Virus record (IMG/VR): IMGVR_UViG_3300046009_004446
Location: 1-38,486 of that record
DNA length: 38,486 nucleotides
Direction: 5' to 3' (one strand)
Source of the DNA: a virus
The first letter of the stretch is position 1. Each line of letters starts with the position of its first letter. The position numbers and the translations under genes are program-made. Below, in pieces: positions 26,819 through 36,322 of the stretch. A model generated the notes under the pieces. The model made no database searches. It was given only the letters and a program-made list of their open reading frames with translations, and was not told the DNA's origin.

Positions 26819-27058
26819 ATGAAAGTAGAAAAATTTTTAAAGACAGAAGAATTAGAGACGTTGCAGAAGATGCAGTCGGACTTTAACAAGGCAAAGATTG
26901 CTTTAGGAGATTTAGAGTTGGAGAAGCATGAGCTTCTTAAACGAATGGATTTCTTGCGAGCTCAATTTAGTGAACAAGAGAAGTCACTCATTGCTATTTA
27001 CGGACAGGATGCTGTCATTAATATGCAGACGGGTGAGGTAACCAAAAAAGAAAAATAA
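26819..27058 (+). CDS. coiled-coil protein, 79 aa
   Basis: A 79-residue protein, almost entirely a coiled coil (EELETLQKMQSDFNKAKIAL to KRMDFLRAQFSEQEKSLIAI), ending with INMQTGEVTKKEK. The ATG at 26819 is chosen because it is 18 bases after a TATCTTTG box; an upstream in-frame TTG at 26798 would lie inside the promoter. Short coiled-coil proteins of this type are common in Bacteroidota and marine phages. They may be fibre or neck-assembly chaperones; function is unknown. Confidence 0.7.
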   Translation: MKVEKFLKTEELETLQKMQSDFNKAKIALGDLELEKHELLKRMDFLRAQFSEQEKSLIAIYGQDAVINMQTGEVTKKEK

Positions 27059-27063
27059 AAGAC

Positions 27064-27978
27064 ATGGGAAAGATTAGTACATACGCAGTTGATTCAAATC
27101 CTTCATTATCAGATAAACTTATTGGTACTGAGGTGGGGAACCTAGATGCTACAAAGAACTACACTATTTCGTCTATTCTTTCCCTTGGAACGTCATCAGG
27201 ACTACTTGTTCCTTACACAGGAGCTACAGGACCTGTCACACTAGGTGTGCATGGCATTACTGCTAATTCTTTTACTAAAGCGGGTGGTACATCGGCTCAG
27301 TTCTTGAAGGCTGATGGTTCTGTAGATTCAACTACATATGCTGCAGCTGCATCATTAAATAGTTACGTTCCTTATACAGGTGCATCTACTAATGTAAACT
27401 TAGGTTCTAACAACATTACTGCTAACTCTTTCGTTAAAGTTGGAGGCACATCTTCTCAATTTTTGAAGGCCAATGGTACAGTTGACTCTAATACTTACTT
27501 AACTGCAAATACGTTAAATGTTCCTCAAGTATTAAACGGAACGTCATTTGTTACCCAAGCTCCGTCAGCATTAGATACACCATTACTTGTATCATTTGGC
27601 GCTGCACAATCAAATGTAGATGTTTCACTTGATGCAGGTGGCACAATCACATTTAACACAGGAGGTGTTTACTTTATAAATGCATTTGGCTCTGTTGAGA
27701 GACAAGGTTCATCGGGTGGTGTAGCTATTCTTTTATTTAGAGTTCTTTTAAATGGAACTCAAATTAGTACTACAAAAGGATTCCATCTTGATACGCCAAA
27801 CCTTGATATACCATATGAAGTGACTATTCCGTTTAAAGCGCAAGCAGGAGATTCTCTTCGTTTTCAAATTATGCGTGACTCATCAGGTGTTAACCAAGGT
27901 GGTTTATACGGACATACAGTTCTAGGTGGTTGGCCTAACGTTCCGTCATCTCAAATTCAAATTTGGAAACTTAGCTAA
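27064..27978 (+). CDS. fibre protein with C1q-like C-terminal domain, 304 aa
   Basis: A 304-residue fibre-type protein. The N-terminal KISTYAVDSNPSLSDKLIGT opening resembles particle-attachment domains of phage fibres. The shaft contains a near-repeat of about 45 residues: VPYTGATGPVTLGVHGITAN then SFTKAGGTSAQFLKADGS, repeated as VPYTGASTNVNLGSNNITAN. The C-terminal 130 residues (SFGAAQSNVDVSLDAGGTITF, then VYFINAFGSV) have the strand pattern of C1q/TNF-like jelly rolls, a trimerising receptor-binding head. It lies 5 bases after the coiled-coil gene and is separate in sequence from the three large fibres. Confidence 0.75.
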   Translation: MGKISTYAVDSNPSLSDKLIGTEVGNLDATKNYTISSILSLGTSSGLLVPYTGATGPVTLGVHGITANSFTKAGGTSAQFLKADGSVDSTTYAAAASLNSYVPYTGASTNVNLGSNNITANSFVKVGGTSSQFLKANGTVDSNTYLTANTLNVPQVLNGTSFVTQAPSALDTPLLVSFGAAQSNVDVSLDAGGTITFNTGGVYFINAFGSVERQGSSGGVAILLFRVLLNGTQISTTKGFHLDTPNLDIPYEVTIPFKAQAGDSLRFQIMRDSSGVNQGGLYGHTVLGGWPNVPSSQIQIWKLS

Positions 27979-28205
27979 TGGACATTAGAAAAATATCTAT
28001 CGGTCCTGACTACAAAGGTAGCGCTATGCACTACATCTGTGGTCAAGAGATATTGGGTGGGTCAAATACGATTCATCTAATCCGATACGATATTGACAAA
28101 TCTTCAATCAAGATTTACATCATAAATAAAAAAGAGGAGGTTGTGTTGTGGAAAGAGTTCACGCACACCATGCCAATTGCAATCGAATATAATATAAATT
28201 ATTAA
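27978..28205 (+). CDS. conserved phage protein, 75 aa
   Basis: A 75-residue protein: MDIRKISIGPDYKGSAMHYI then GQEILGGSNTIHLIRYDID and EFTHTMPIAIEYNINY. I recognise the ISIGPDYK, GQE-LGG and MP-IEYNINY pattern as a recurrent phage protein that sits beside the longer GroES-like neighbour, without known function. Both ends overlap neighbours by 1 base (TAATG), so all are coupled. It is predicted to be beta-rich. Confidence 0.7.
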   Translation: MDIRKISIGPDYKGSAMHYICGQEILGGSNTIHLIRYDIDKSSIKIYIINKKEEVVLWKEFTHTMPIAIEYNINY

Positions 28206-28768
28206 TGAAATCCCCATTCTACTTCATAGTAAAACCTATGGAGGGGAAGAGATACAGCAATACCGGGGACTTTGGAGGAGTTGAGTTAATAGTTAGCACT
28301 TCAGAAGAAGACTTCAAATTCTCGAACAGGTACGCTGAGGTTATTGAAACCCCTATAGGATACACCGGTCCAATTGAGCCGGGTGATACACTAATCGTTC
28401 ACCACAACGTATTTAAGTTCTACAACGACGTTCAGGGCCGTAGAAAAAGCGGAATGAGCTTTTTTAAAGACGACTTGTTCTTTGTTGATTTTGACCAATT
28501 CTATATGTACAAAAAGGATGGTGATTGGACTGCCAATGGACGCTTCTGCTTTGTTGAGCCGGTTGATACGGTTGATTCGTTTATTTATAAGCCATTTAGC
28601 GAAGAGCCACTTATGGGTACAATGCGTTACCCAAGCGAGTACTTGAAATCTCAAGGTATTAATTCGGGTGATTTAATTTCCTTTGAACCTGACTCTGAGT
28701 ATGAGTTCACTATCAACGATAAGAAGATGTATCGTATGCTTGAGCAAAACATAAAAATTCTGTTATGA
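28205..28768 (+). CDS. possible double GroES-like (Hsp10-fold) protein, 187 aa
   Basis: A 187-residue protein that may contain two Hsp10-like barrels. In the first half, GPIEPGDTLIVHHNVFKFYN then DLFFVDFDQFYMYKK follow the GroES order of a G-D strand, a loop and a final strand. In the second, KSQGINSGDLISFEPDSEYE then FTINDKKMYRMLEQNIKILL show the same order, with GD-x-x-x-F and the acidic-x-x-I end. Proteins of this outline are found in marine and Bacteroidota phages, sometimes annotated as co-chaperonin-like. With GroEL and GroES at 12547-14417 this would be a second co-chaperonin candidate. The assignment is by pattern only. Confidence 0.55.
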   Translation: MKSPFYFIVKPMEGKRYSNTGDFGGVELIVSTSEEDFKFSNRYAEVIETPIGYTGPIEPGDTLIVHHNVFKFYNDVQGRRKSGMSFFKDDLFFVDFDQFYMYKKDGDWTANGRFCFVEPVDTVDSFIYKPFSEEPLMGTMRYPSEYLKSQGINSGDLISFEPDSEYEFTINDKKMYRMLEQNIKILL

Positions 28769-29055
28769 GCAAGGTAAAAGAAATAAAACTTAGAATCATC
28801 TCGGCAGGAGAACAGGCCGTTGAGCAGTTGATAAAGGTAGCTAAAGAGCAAATCATTAAGCCTGACCCCGAGGATGAGCTTTCAGCAGATAGATTAAAAA
28901 ATGCAGCAGCCACCAAGAAGCTCGCTATATTCGATGCATTTGAGATTCTAAATCGAATTGAGCTAGAACGAGAGAACTTGGAGATACTAGATAAAGGCCC
29001 TAGTAAGGTAGATACTAAACAAGGATTCGCTGAACGTCGTGCAGGAGGGAAGTAG
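28765..29055 (+). CDS. candidate small terminase subunit, 96 aa
   Basis: A 96-residue, mostly helical protein immediately before the large terminase gene and overlapping it by 17 bases. KEIKLRIISAGEQAVEQLIK, then LKNAAATKKLAIFDAFEILN and RIELERENLEIL suggest three helices and a charged C-terminal tail ending AERRAGGK. Small terminases are usually of this size and position and bind the packaging site. No helix-turn-helix is obvious. The call relies on gene order. Confidence 0.6.
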   Translation: MSKVKEIKLRIISAGEQAVEQLIKVAKEQIIKPDPEDELSADRLKNAAATKKLAIFDAFEILNRIELERENLEILDKGPSKVDTKQGFAERRAGGK

Positions 29056-31279
29056 TTTATATAAGGTTGTCGAGAAGGCTATACCAAAGACTGCGTTCAC
29101 TCGAAAGAATAACGACAGGTCTTGGACGTATGGTTATAACGAAGACTACGACGTGGTCGTTATATCAAAGACGGGTCGTATTGGAGAGATAGTAGACATA
29201 CAAGGTCTAAGAGTTGCTCTTCCTGAGGTTCCTCAAAAGTGTCTTCAAAGACACTCTAAATCATCTGAGCAGTATTGGGAGAGAATGGATATGCCAAAGG
29301 AACTCACTCGTATTCAATCCATATTCCAATGGAATGATATGCCTGCAGAGTTCAAGAATAGGTGGGTAGATTACATTGAACAGGAATTTGACTACCGTGA
29401 ACAGGGGTGTTGGTTCATGAACAATGGCAAGCCTACCTATATAACGGGGTCACATTATATGTACCTTCAGTGGTCTAAGATTGACATCGGATACCCTGAC
29501 TATCGTGAAGCAAACCGTATCTTCTTTATATTTTGGGAGGCCTGCATGGCTGACCCGCGCAGCTTTGGTATGATATACCTAAAGATACGTCGCTCGGGAT
29601 TCTCATTCATGTCGTCATCCGAATGTGTAAACATCGCAACTCTCGCTAAGGATTCGCGTGTTGGTATGCTCTCAAAGACGGGAGCGGATGCCAAGAAGAT
29701 GTTCACCGATAAGGTTGTACCAATTAACAGCAACCTACCTTTCTTCTTCAAGCCTGTTATGGATGGTATGGACAAGCCAAAGACTGAGCTTGCGTACCGC
29801 GTTCCTGCAGCTAAGATTACAAAGAAGAATATGCATGACGTGGATGACAACGAGATTACGGGTCTAGACACCACGATTGACTGGAAAAATACCGAAGAGA
29901 ACTCTTACGATGGCGAGAAGTTAAAGTTCTTAGCACACGATGAATCTGCCAAGTGGACAAAGCCAAACAACATCCTAAACAATTGGCGTGTAACCAAGAC
30001 GTGTTTGCGTTTGGGTTCAAAGATTATTGGTAAGTGCATGATGGGCTCTACGTCCAATGCGCTGAGTAAGGGTGGTGAGAACTACAAAAAACTTTATGAG
30101 GACTCTAGGGTTACAACAAGAAATGCCAATGGACAGACCAAGTCAGGCCTTTACGCATTGTTTATTCCTATGGAGTGGAACATGGAGGGATTTATTGATA
30201 TTCATGGTATGCCTGTGTTTAGAAAGCCTTTTGATAAAATCAGAGGTGTAGACGGCAATTGGATTACAAACGGAGCTATCGATTATTGGGAGGCAGAGGT
30301 TGACTCGCTTAAAGGTGACGCCGATGCGCTCAATGAGTTCTATCGTCAGTTCCCTCGTACTGAGTCGCACGCATTTAGAGATGAGAGTAAATCCTCATTG
30401 TTTAACCTTACTAAAATATATCAGCAGATTGACTACAACGACGCCTTAATATCAGAGCACTACTTAACACGTGGGTCTTTCCATTGGAGAGATGGTATTA
30501 AGGATAGCAAAGTTGTATTCTCACCTGACAAAAATGGTAGGTTCTTGGTGTCGTGGGTTCCTCCTGCTCACTTGCAGAATAGAATAATAGAGAAGAACGG
30601 ACTTAGATACCCTGCCAATGAGCACATGGGGTGCTTTGGATGTGACCCATATGACATATCTGCAGTTGTTGGCGGTAGGGGCTCCAACGGCTCACTGCAT
30701 GGAATGACTAAGTTTCACATGGATGAGGGTCCTACAAATGAGTTCTTTTTGGAGTACATTGCTAGGCCTCAAACAGCAGAGATATTCTTTGAAGAGGTTT
30801 TGATGGCCTGCGTATTTTACGGTATGCCAATTCTTATTGAGAACAACAAACCTCGTTTGCTTTACCACTTTAAGAACAGAGGCTACAGGCCATACTCAAT
30901 TAACAGACCCGACAAGCACTACTCTAAATTGACGCCAACAGAGCGTGAGCTAGGTGGTATACCAAACTCCTCAGAGGATGTTAAGCAATCTCATGCATCT
31001 GCTATAGAGAGCTATATTGAGAAGTACGTTGGATTAGATTCAGCAGGTATATACAGGCAACCTGATGAGATGGGCTCAATGCCGTTCACTAGAACGCTTA
31101 GTGATTGGGCTAGGTTCGATATTAGCGATAGGACTAAATTTGATGCCTCTATTAGCTCGGGATTGGCTATTATGGCCAATCAGAAGCACTTATACATACC
31201 GGAGAAAAAAGAATCAAAAATATCTCTTAAATTTGCAAGATATAGTAATGATGGGAATATAAGTCAACTTATTAAATGA
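29039..31279 (+). CDS. terL: terminase large subunit
   Basis: A 746-residue large terminase. The ATPase half has IRRSGFSFMSSSECVN (about residues 184-199), a degenerate Walker A-like segment of the R-x-G-F-S type found in this phage group, and a later acidic motif. The nuclease half has GCDPYDISAVVGGRG (about 536), ILIENNKPRLLYHFK (about 598) and DVKQSHASAIESY (about 648), fitting the acidic triad of the RNase H-like fold. It packages DNA into the head. The start is GTG at 29039, overlapping the small-terminase gene by 17 bases; no good ATG lies nearby. A 16-base palindrome copy at 29239-29254 is in the N-terminal region. Confidence 0.9.
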   Translation: MQEGSSLYKVVEKAIPKTAFTRKNNDRSWTYGYNEDYDVVVISKTGRIGEIVDIQGLRVALPEVPQKCLQRHSKSSEQYWERMDMPKELTRIQSIFQWNDMPAEFKNRWVDYIEQEFDYREQGCWFMNNGKPTYITGSHYMYLQWSKIDIGYPDYREANRIFFIFWEACMADPRSFGMIYLKIRRSGFSFMSSSECVNIATLAKDSRVGMLSKTGADAKKMFTDKVVPINSNLPFFFKPVMDGMDKPKTELAYRVPAAKITKKNMHDVDDNEITGLDTTIDWKNTEENSYDGEKLKFLAHDESAKWTKPNNILNNWRVTKTCLRLGSKIIGKCMMGSTSNALSKGGENYKKLYEDSRVTTRNANGQTKSGLYALFIPMEWNMEGFIDIHGMPVFRKPFDKIRGVDGNWITNGAIDYWEAEVDSLKGDADALNEFYRQFPRTESHAFRDESKSSLFNLTKIYQQIDYNDALISEHYLTRGSFHWRDGIKDSKVVFSPDKNGRFLVSWVPPAHLQNRIIEKNGLRYPANEHMGCFGCDPYDISAVVGGRGSNGSLHGMTKFHMDEGPTNEFFLEYIARPQTAEIFFEEVLMACVFYGMPILIENNKPRLLYHFKNRGYRPYSINRPDKHYSKLTPTERELGGIPNSSEDVKQSHASAIESYIEKYVGLDSAGIYRQPDEMGSMPFTRTLSDWARFDISDRTKFDASISSGLAIMANQKHLYIPEKKESKISLKFARYSNDGNISQLIK
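29239..29254. repeat. 16-base palindrome, copy 8
   Basis: GTGTCTTCAAAGACAC, exact, within the terminase gene (encoding CLQRHS in the N-terminal region). Confidence 0.9.
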
Positions 31280-33711
31280 AAGAAGTAAAAGTAAACGTAC
31301 CCTCAACTGCATTTCCGAGTCAATTTGTTTCTGACGCAGAAAAGAACACTGCAGAATTTGGCATCCAAATAGGGCAAGCTATCCAATACGAGTGGTTTCG
31401 TAAGGACGGTAATCAATGTAGATATTATAGCCAATGGAGAGACTTCCATCGTTTAAGGTTGTATGCCCGTGGCGAGCAGTCTGTTGCTAAATATAAAAAT
31501 GAACTTGCAGTTGATGGAGACCTATCATACTTAAATCTAGATTGGACTCCCGTTCCAATCCTTCCTAAATTTGTTGACATCGTCGTTAACGGTATGTCTG
31601 ACCGTATGTTTAAGGTTAAGGCTTACGCACAAGATGCAATGTCTCAATCAAAGAGAAGTAAGTTTCAAGATGTCCTTGAGGGGCAAATGGTTGCAAAAGC
31701 ACCATTAATGATGATAAAAGAAAAGTCGGGATTCGACCCATTTGTTATGGACCCCGAGGAACTTCCTGAAACAGATGAGGAACTATCATTGTATATGCAG
31801 CTTAACTATAAACCTGCTATCGAGATTGCAGAGGAAGAAGCTATCAATACTATTTTAGAGGAGAATAAATATTTAGACCTACGAAAAAGACTTGACTACG
31901 ACCTTACTGTATTAGGTATCTCTGTTGCAAAACACGAGTTCCTTCCCGGTTCAGGTGTACAGGTTTCCTATGTAGACCCCGCTAACGTGGTCTATAGCTA
32001 CACTGAGGACCCTTACTTTAAAGATTGTTTTTATTGGGGTGAGATTAAGACAGTTCCTATTACGGAGCTCTTGAAGATTGACCAAACGCTTACCCGAGAA
32101 GACCTTGATGAGATATCAAAGTACAGTCAAAGTTGGTACGATTACTATAACGTGGCTCAGTACTACCAAAATGATATCTTTTATCGTGACACTTGCACAT
32201 TACTATACTTTAACTACAAGACCACCAAGAAAGTTGTTTACAAGAAGAAATTCTTAGATAACGGTGGCGTTCGTGTAATTGCAAAAGACGACACGTTTAA
32301 CCCACCTACTGATATGATGGAGGAGGGCAAGTTTGAGAAGATTGAAAAAATAATTGATGTTTGGTACGAAGGCGTAATGGTCATGGGTACAAACATTCTA
32401 CTTAAGTGGGAGATGTCTGAGAACATGGTTCGTCCTAAGTCATCATCTCAACACGCTATACCAAACTACGTGGCTATTGCACCTCGTATGTATAAGGGTG
32501 TAATTGAGTCATTGGTTCGCCGAATGATTCCATTTGCAGACTTGATTCAAATCACACACTTAAAGATGCAGCAGGTTATTGCACGTACCGTTCCTGACGG
32601 TGTATTCATTGATGCTGATGGTCTTAATGAGGTTGACTTGGGTACAGGGGCCGCTTACAATCCCGAGGATGCGTTACGATTATACTTCCAAACGGGTAGT
32701 GTAATTGGTCGTAGCTACACTCAAGATGGTGAGTTCAACAACGGACGAGTTCCTATACAAGCCATTACAGGAAGTACAGGCGCATCAAAACTACAGACAT
32801 TAATTGCAAACTACAACCACTACATGGATATGCTACGTTCGGTCACAGGACTTAACGAAGCACGCGATGGCTCTATGCCTGACCCGAGAGCTTTAGTTGG
32901 TGTACAGAAGCTTGCAGCTCTTAACTCAAACACAGCTACACGCCACATATTAGAGGCTAGTTTGTTTATGTTCCGCTCATTGGCAGAGGCATTAACATAT
33001 AGAGTAGCTGACATTTTGCAATACGCTGACTTCAAGGATGACTTTGCAAATAGAATTGGAAAGTACAACGTATCTATCTTAAATGAGATTAAGGATTTAT
33101 ACGTGTATGATTTTGGAATCTTTATTGAAATTTCACCGGATGAAGAAGAAAAGGCACAACTCGAGCAGAACATTCAAATCGCGTTATCTAAAGGCGATAT
33201 TAACCTTGAAGATGCGATTGATATCCGTGAGATTAAGAACATTAAATTGGCTAATCAACTTCTTAAGGTTAAACGAGTTAAGAAGCAGGATAGAGAGGAG
33301 CGACTTCAAATGCAGCAGCAGGCTATGGTTGCTCAGCAAAACCTACAATCACAGCAAATGGCAGCTGAAACAGCTATGGCTAAAATTCAAGCAGAGACTC
33401 AAGCTAAGATGCAAATAAAGCAAGCTGAGGTAGCGTTTGAGATTGAGAAGATGAAGAACGAGGCCGTGCTCAAGCAGCAGCTTATGCAGACTGAGTTTGA
33501 TATGCAGATGCAATTAAAGGGCATGGATACTCAGACACTAAAGCAGAGAGAGGACGAAAAGGAGAAGGCTAAGGATAAAAGAATCTCCATTCAAAATACT
33601 CAGCAATCAAAGTTAATTGAGCAACGAAAGAACAACTTACCTCCAATTGATTTTGAATCAAATGAGGATAGCTTGGATGGATTTGACTTAGCTGAGTTTG
33701 AGCCTAGATAG
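31276..33711 (+). CDS. portal protein
   Basis: An 811-residue portal protein. It starts 4 bases before the terminase stop, the usual order. The N-terminal part contains WFRKDGNQCRYYSQWRDFHR and LDWTPVPILPKFVDIVVNGM, a segment typical of portals of this phage group. The middle has SVTGLNEARDGSMPDPRALVG, the conserved S/T-G-x-N-x-x-R-D patch. The last 180 residues are a long glutamine-, lysine- and methionine-rich coiled coil (VAQQNLQSQQMAAETAMAKI), likely the barrel extension. It forms the ring through which DNA enters the head. Confidence 0.85.
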   Translation: MKEVKVNVPSTAFPSQFVSDAEKNTAEFGIQIGQAIQYEWFRKDGNQCRYYSQWRDFHRLRLYARGEQSVAKYKNELAVDGDLSYLNLDWTPVPILPKFVDIVVNGMSDRMFKVKAYAQDAMSQSKRSKFQDVLEGQMVAKAPLMMIKEKSGFDPFVMDPEELPETDEELSLYMQLNYKPAIEIAEEEAINTILEENKYLDLRKRLDYDLTVLGISVAKHEFLPGSGVQVSYVDPANVVYSYTEDPYFKDCFYWGEIKTVPITELLKIDQTLTREDLDEISKYSQSWYDYYNVAQYYQNDIFYRDTCTLLYFNYKTTKKVVYKKKFLDNGGVRVIAKDDTFNPPTDMMEEGKFEKIEKIIDVWYEGVMVMGTNILLKWEMSENMVRPKSSSQHAIPNYVAIAPRMYKGVIESLVRRMIPFADLIQITHLKMQQVIARTVPDGVFIDADGLNEVDLGTGAAYNPEDALRLYFQTGSVIGRSYTQDGEFNNGRVPIQAITGSTGASKLQTLIANYNHYMDMLRSVTGLNEARDGSMPDPRALVGVQKLAALNSNTATRHILEASLFMFRSLAEALTYRVADILQYADFKDDFANRIGKYNVSILNEIKDLYVYDFGIFIEISPDEEEKAQLEQNIQIALSKGDINLEDAIDIREIKNIKLANQLLKVKRVKKQDREERLQMQQQAMVAQQNLQSQQMAAETAMAKIQAETQAKMQIKQAEVAFEIEKMKNEAVLKQQLMQTEFDMQMQLKGMDTQTLKQREDEKEKAKDKRISIQNTQQSKLIEQRKNNLPPIDFESNEDSLDGFDLAEFEPR

Positions 33712-33740
33712 TATTGAAAAAATACTATTAAAAAAATGTA

Positions 33741-33748
33741 TAATTTTG
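33741..33748 (+). promoter_or_regulatory. rightward -7 box TAATTTTG
   Basis: TAATTTTG lies 19 bases before the ATG of the scaffold gene and would start the scaffold-capsid transcript. Confidence 0.5.
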
Positions 33749-33767
33749 TAATGTAAATTTTAATCAA

Positions 33768-34859
33768 ATGGAAATCAAAGTAAGAGATTTGGGAGCGACC
33801 GAATCAAAAAGCGTTCAAGAAGTTGAACAACAATTATTAGATGAACATCAACAACAACTAGAAGGAACTCAAGAGCCCCCTATAGAAGTTGTAGATGAAC
33901 CGACACCAACACCTGCTCAGCCTGAAGAGATTGAGTTAGATGATGATAAAGTTCTTTCATATTTAGGTAAGCGATATGGTCGCGAGCTCAAGTCCTTTGA
34001 TGACTTGGCATCTCAAAGAGATGAGCAAGAGGAAATGGATGAGGAGGTTAAGACCTATCTTAAGTACAAAAAAGAAACAGGGCGTGGTTTTGAAGACTTT
34101 AAGGAGTTGAACAAAGACTACGATTCTATGAATGAAGACGACTTGCTTCGTAAATTCTACTTGTCTACACAAGAGGGATTAGATGATGATGACGTCGATG
34201 TACTATTAGATGAGTTTTTCTACGACGAAGACTACGATGATGAGTCAGCAGTTAAAAAGACAAAACTCAAAAAGAAAAAGGCTGTTAATGAGGCAAAGAA
34301 ATTCTTTAACGACCAAAAAGAGAAATACAGAGTTCCGCTTGAGTCAAGCACGAGCTCTTCTCCTAAAGTCGATTTAGAAGAGTATGAGTCTTATAAACAA
34401 TATATGTCGGAAGCTAAAAGCCTCGAGGAGGAAAATATGCGTAAAGCCGAATGGTTTCAGCAAAAGACTGAAGAGTTATTCAGCGGTGAGTTCAAAGGTT
34501 TTGATTTTACTGTTGATGACAAAAAATTCACCTTTATGCCTGCAGACCGCGAGGAGATAAAAAAGATTCAAAGTAATCCATACAGCTTTATCACGAAGTA
34601 TTTGGATGACAACGGATTGATGAAAGACGCAGCAGGATACCACAGGTCTTTAGCAATGGCAATGAACCCTGAGCGCTTCGCTAAGTTCTTTTATGAGCAA
34701 GGCCAAGCAGATGCAACGGATGACTTGAGTCGTAAGATTAAAAATGTAAATATGTCTGAGAGGAGAGCGCCTGAGAGCATTGGCAATGGGGAAATGAAAA
34801 TTAGAGCAGTAAACCCTGATTCGGGTAGCAAGCTCAAAATTGTAAGTAGAAAAAATTAA
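33768..34859 (+). CDS. probable scaffold protein, 363 aa
   Basis: A 363-residue acidic, helical protein between portal and major capsid genes, where phages encode their scaffold. Residues 1-60 are Q/E-rich with a proline/threonine linker (VDEPTPTPAQPEE). The middle has a very acidic stretch (LDDDDVDVLLDEFFYDEDYD) followed directly by KKTKLKKKKA, and the C-terminus holds AMNPERFAKFFYEQGQADAT and a basic end. This composition, with a basic C-terminal capsid-binding region, fits scaffolds. I see no protease motif. Confidence 0.75.
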   Translation: MEIKVRDLGATESKSVQEVEQQLLDEHQQQLEGTQEPPIEVVDEPTPTPAQPEEIELDDDKVLSYLGKRYGRELKSFDDLASQRDEQEEMDEEVKTYLKYKKETGRGFEDFKELNKDYDSMNEDDLLRKFYLSTQEGLDDDDVDVLLDEFFYDEDYDDESAVKKTKLKKKKAVNEAKKFFNDQKEKYRVPLESSTSSSPKVDLEEYESYKQYMSEAKSLEEENMRKAEWFQQKTEELFSGEFKGFDFTVDDKKFTFMPADREEIKKIQSNPYSFITKYLDDNGLMKDAAGYHRSLAMAMNPERFAKFFYEQGQADATDDLSRKIKNVNMSERRAPESIGNGEMKIRAVNPDSGSKLKIVSRKN

Positions 34860-34881
34860 TAACTAACAAAAACACAAAACA

Positions 34882-36303
34882 ATGCCAGTTTTATCAACCC
34901 CCGGGTTTAATTTGCAGCCAAATGCTCAACAAGTAGCATTGCAAACAAACTACATTACTAACTTCGACTTCTTGAATCAGTATCTTCCTGATACTTACGA
35001 GAAGGAATTTGAGCGTTACGGAAATCGTACTGTATCTTCATTCTTACGAATGGTAGGTGCTGAGATGCCGTCTAACTCAGATATGATTAAGTGGACTGAA
35101 CAAGGTCGTCTACACACTAAATACACTAACTGTAACGCTAACTCAGCTATTACATCTGATACAGCTACAATCACAGTTAACGACGTATTGATTCCAACTG
35201 CTTCAGGTAAGCCAATCGCTATCCGCGTAGGACAAACAATCAACGTTTCTGACAACGCTACAGGTGTTTCTAACAAAGCTATCGTAACTGCTGTTAACAC
35301 TACTACAGGTGTTATTGACGTTGCTTACTACGAAGCTGCAGGTCAAGCTTTTGCTATTAACTCAACTGTTACCATCTTTATCTATGGTTCTGAGTTTAAA
35401 AAAGGTACTAACGGAATGGTTGGTTCTTTGGAAGCTGATGACGATTTCTTCTCTAACAGCCCAATCATCCTTAAGGATAAGTATGCTGTTAACGGTTCTG
35501 ACATGGCTCAAATTGGTTGGGTTGAAGTAACCACTGAGAATGGCGCTACAGGTTACCTTTGGTACTTGAAGTCTGAGCACGAAACTCGTCTTCGCTTTGA
35601 TGACTACCTCGAAACATCTATGATTGAAGCTGTTCCTGCTGCTTCAGGTTCAGGTGCTGTAGGTGCAGGTTTCAAAGGTTCTGAAGGTGTATTCTACGCA
35701 GTAAACACTCGTGGTAACGTGTTTGGTGGTGGTATTCCATCTAACATGGGTGACTTTGACACCATCCTCCAACGTTTGGATAAGCAAGGTGCTATCGAAG
35801 AGAACGTATTGTTCTTAAATCGTGCATTTAGCTTGAACGTAGATGACATCCTTGCATCTCAAAACTCTTACGGTGCTAGTGGTACTTCTTACGGTTTGTT
35901 TGACAACGATAAGGATATGGCTTTGAACCTTGGTTTCACAGGTTTCCGTCGTGGTTCTTACGACTTCTACAAGTCAGATTGGAAATACCTTAACGACCCA
36001 ACAATGCGTGGTGGCCTTCCTACAGGCGCTGCTGCCGTAGGTACTATTACAGGTATGTTGGTTCCTGCAGGTTCTACAACTGTTTACGACCAAGTACTTG
36101 GTAAAAACGCTAAGCGTCCGTTCTTACACGTTCGTTACCGTGCTACTGAGGCTGAGAATCGTCGTTACAAGACTTGGATTACAGGTTCTGCCGGTGGTGC
36201 TGCTACTAGCGACCTCGATGCAATGGAAGTTAACTTCTTATCTGAGCGTGCTGTATGTACACTTGGTGCGAACAACTTCTTCTTGTTCCGTTACGGTGCA
36301 TAA
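34882..36303 (+). CDS. major capsid protein
   Basis: A 473-residue protein, predicted major capsid protein by position after the scaffold and by composition (high alanine, glycine, threonine; few cysteines). Landmarks are NYITNFDFLNQYLPDTYEKE near the N-terminus, FLRMVGAEMPSNSDMIKWTE near residue 52, and an insertion of strands around residues 85-170. Later come GDFDTILQRLDKQGAIEENV and NLGFTGFRRGSYDFYKSDWK, and the end reads CTLGANNFFLFRYGA. I infer an HK97-type fold but cannot show it. The gene uses a restricted codon set and ends in a strong terminator, as expected for a very abundant protein. Confidence 0.85.
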   Translation: MPVLSTPGFNLQPNAQQVALQTNYITNFDFLNQYLPDTYEKEFERYGNRTVSSFLRMVGAEMPSNSDMIKWTEQGRLHTKYTNCNANSAITSDTATITVNDVLIPTASGKPIAIRVGQTINVSDNATGVSNKAIVTAVNTTTGVIDVAYYEAAGQAFAINSTVTIFIYGSEFKKGTNGMVGSLEADDDFFSNSPIILKDKYAVNGSDMAQIGWVEVTTENGATGYLWYLKSEHETRLRFDDYLETSMIEAVPAASGSGAVGAGFKGSEGVFYAVNTRGNVFGGGIPSNMGDFDTILQRLDKQGAIEENVLFLNRAFSLNVDDILASQNSYGASGTSYGLFDNDKDMALNLGFTGFRRGSYDFYKSDWKYLNDPTMRGGLPTGAAAVGTITGMLVPAGSTTVYDQVLGKNAKRPFLHVRYRATEAENRRYKTWITGSAGGAATSDLDAMEVNFLSERAVCTLGANNFFLFRYGA

Positions 36304-36322
36304 TCAATAGGATTAATAAAAT

